A stretch of DNA of 6,198 nt from an uncultured Porphyromonas sp. (GTDB lineage: Bacteria > Bacteroidota > Bacteroidia > Bacteroidales > Porphyromonadaceae): NCBI GenBank assembly GCA_927910985.1, contig CAKMOP010000105.1, forward strand, positions 1-6,198. The letters are read 5' to 3'. Position 1 is the stretch's first letter. Every line of letters starts with the position of its first letter. Below are positions 5,802 to 6,198 of this stretch, in pieces. Below the pieces are notes generated by a model. It searched no databases. It worked only from the letters and a program-made list of their open reading frames with translations, and was not told where the DNA came from. A program made the translations under genes and the position numbers.

Positions 5802-6198
5802 GGGTATGAAGCAGATCGTCATCTCCGCAGTCAATCTCCGCAAGGGTGGTACGTTGACCATCCTGAGGCAGTGCCTCGCCTTCTTAAGTGAATGGGCTCC
5901 TGTTCATGGCTACCAAGTGACGGCGCTGGTACATAAGCGCGAGCTTGCTGACTACCCACACATTCACTATATCGAACTCCCCTGGGCGATCGATGGATGG
6001 GGCAAGCGCCTCTGGTGCGAATATATGACTATGGGGCGTATCTCACGAGAATTAGGAGAGATTGACCTCTGGTTCTCCCTTCATGATACAACTCCTCGGG
6101 TGCAGGCGAAGCGTCAGGCGGTCTATTGTCAGACTTCGTTTCCCTTCCTGAGATGGAGGTGGAGTGACTTCCGATTTGACAAGAAAATCCCGCTCTTT
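5794..6198 (+). CDS. Glycosyltransferase, GT4/GT1-like, N-terminal part (cut by window end)
   Basis: An open frame from the ATG at 5794 runs to the window edge with no stop: 135 codons, 3' partial. It begins MDKGMKQIVISAVNLRKGG; an alternative ATG at 5806 starts four bases after the previous stop and would give MKQIVIS directly. Residues 7-32 form a beta strand, a glycine-rich turn (RKGGTLTIL) and a helix, the entry to a GT-B N-terminal domain. Further segments are ALVHKREL (44-51), IELPW (60-64), DLWFSLHDTTPRV (91-103) and the aromatic YCQTSFPFLRWRW (111-123). This pattern recalls uncharacterised glycosyltransferases of Bacteroidales polysaccharide loci. The nucleotide-sugar-binding half lies outside the window, so family and function rest on the N-terminal half and on the operon. 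Confidence 0.75.
   Translation, partial: MDKGMKQIVISAVNLRKGGTLTILRQCLAFLSEWAPVHGYQVTALVHKRELADYPHIHYIELPWAIDGWGKRLWCEYMTMGRISRELGEIDLWFSLHDTTPRVQAKRQAVYCQTSFPFLRWRWSDFRFDKKIPLF

Overview
The window looks like chromosomal DNA of a Bacteroidota, most likely order Bacteroidales and plausibly the genus Porphyromonas. The reasons are an OmpA-like outer-membrane protein with the barrel / coiled-coil / cysteine-rich OmpA-domain layout of the Porphyromonas Pgm6/Pgm7 type, no Shine-Dalgarno sequences ahead of the genes, and glycosyltransferases of a Bacteroidales character. The genus is inferred from protein character only; no search was run.

Layout, all genes on the + strand. (1) Positions 54-1362 hold an OmpA-family porin/peptidoglycan anchor with strong codon bias. 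Its signal-peptide start (ATG at 54) is one base out of frame with the body of the gene because of a seven-A run at 68-74. (2) Positions 1363-1523 are non-coding and hold two stem-loops in tandem, one with 17-bp arms; they probably end the ompA transcript and insulate it from the next operon. (3) From 1524 to the window edge runs a tightly packed surface-polysaccharide operon: a GT14-type branching glycosyltransferase, a GT2 glycosyltransferase, a Wzy-like polytopic O-antigen polymerase, a GT4 glycosyltransferase, and the first 135 codons of another glycosyltransferase cut by the window end. Genes overlap by 1, 10 and 8 bases, or are separated by 12.

The glycosyltransferases would build a repeat unit on a lipid carrier at the inner face of the cytoplasmic membrane. 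Wzy would polymerise flipped units on the periplasmic side, giving O-antigen or a related polysaccharide. In Porphyromonas such polymers also serve as the anchor for type IX secretion cargo; relevance here is inference.

The most notable observation is that two of the six genes have broken frames: ompA at its signal peptide, and wzy at about 3808 and again between about 3970 and 4040. Outside these points the coding signal is intact. The breaks are therefore either sequencing indels, recent mutations, or, at the A7 tract, a phase-variable or slippage switch. No novel system, CRISPR array, RNA gene or insertion sequence was seen.
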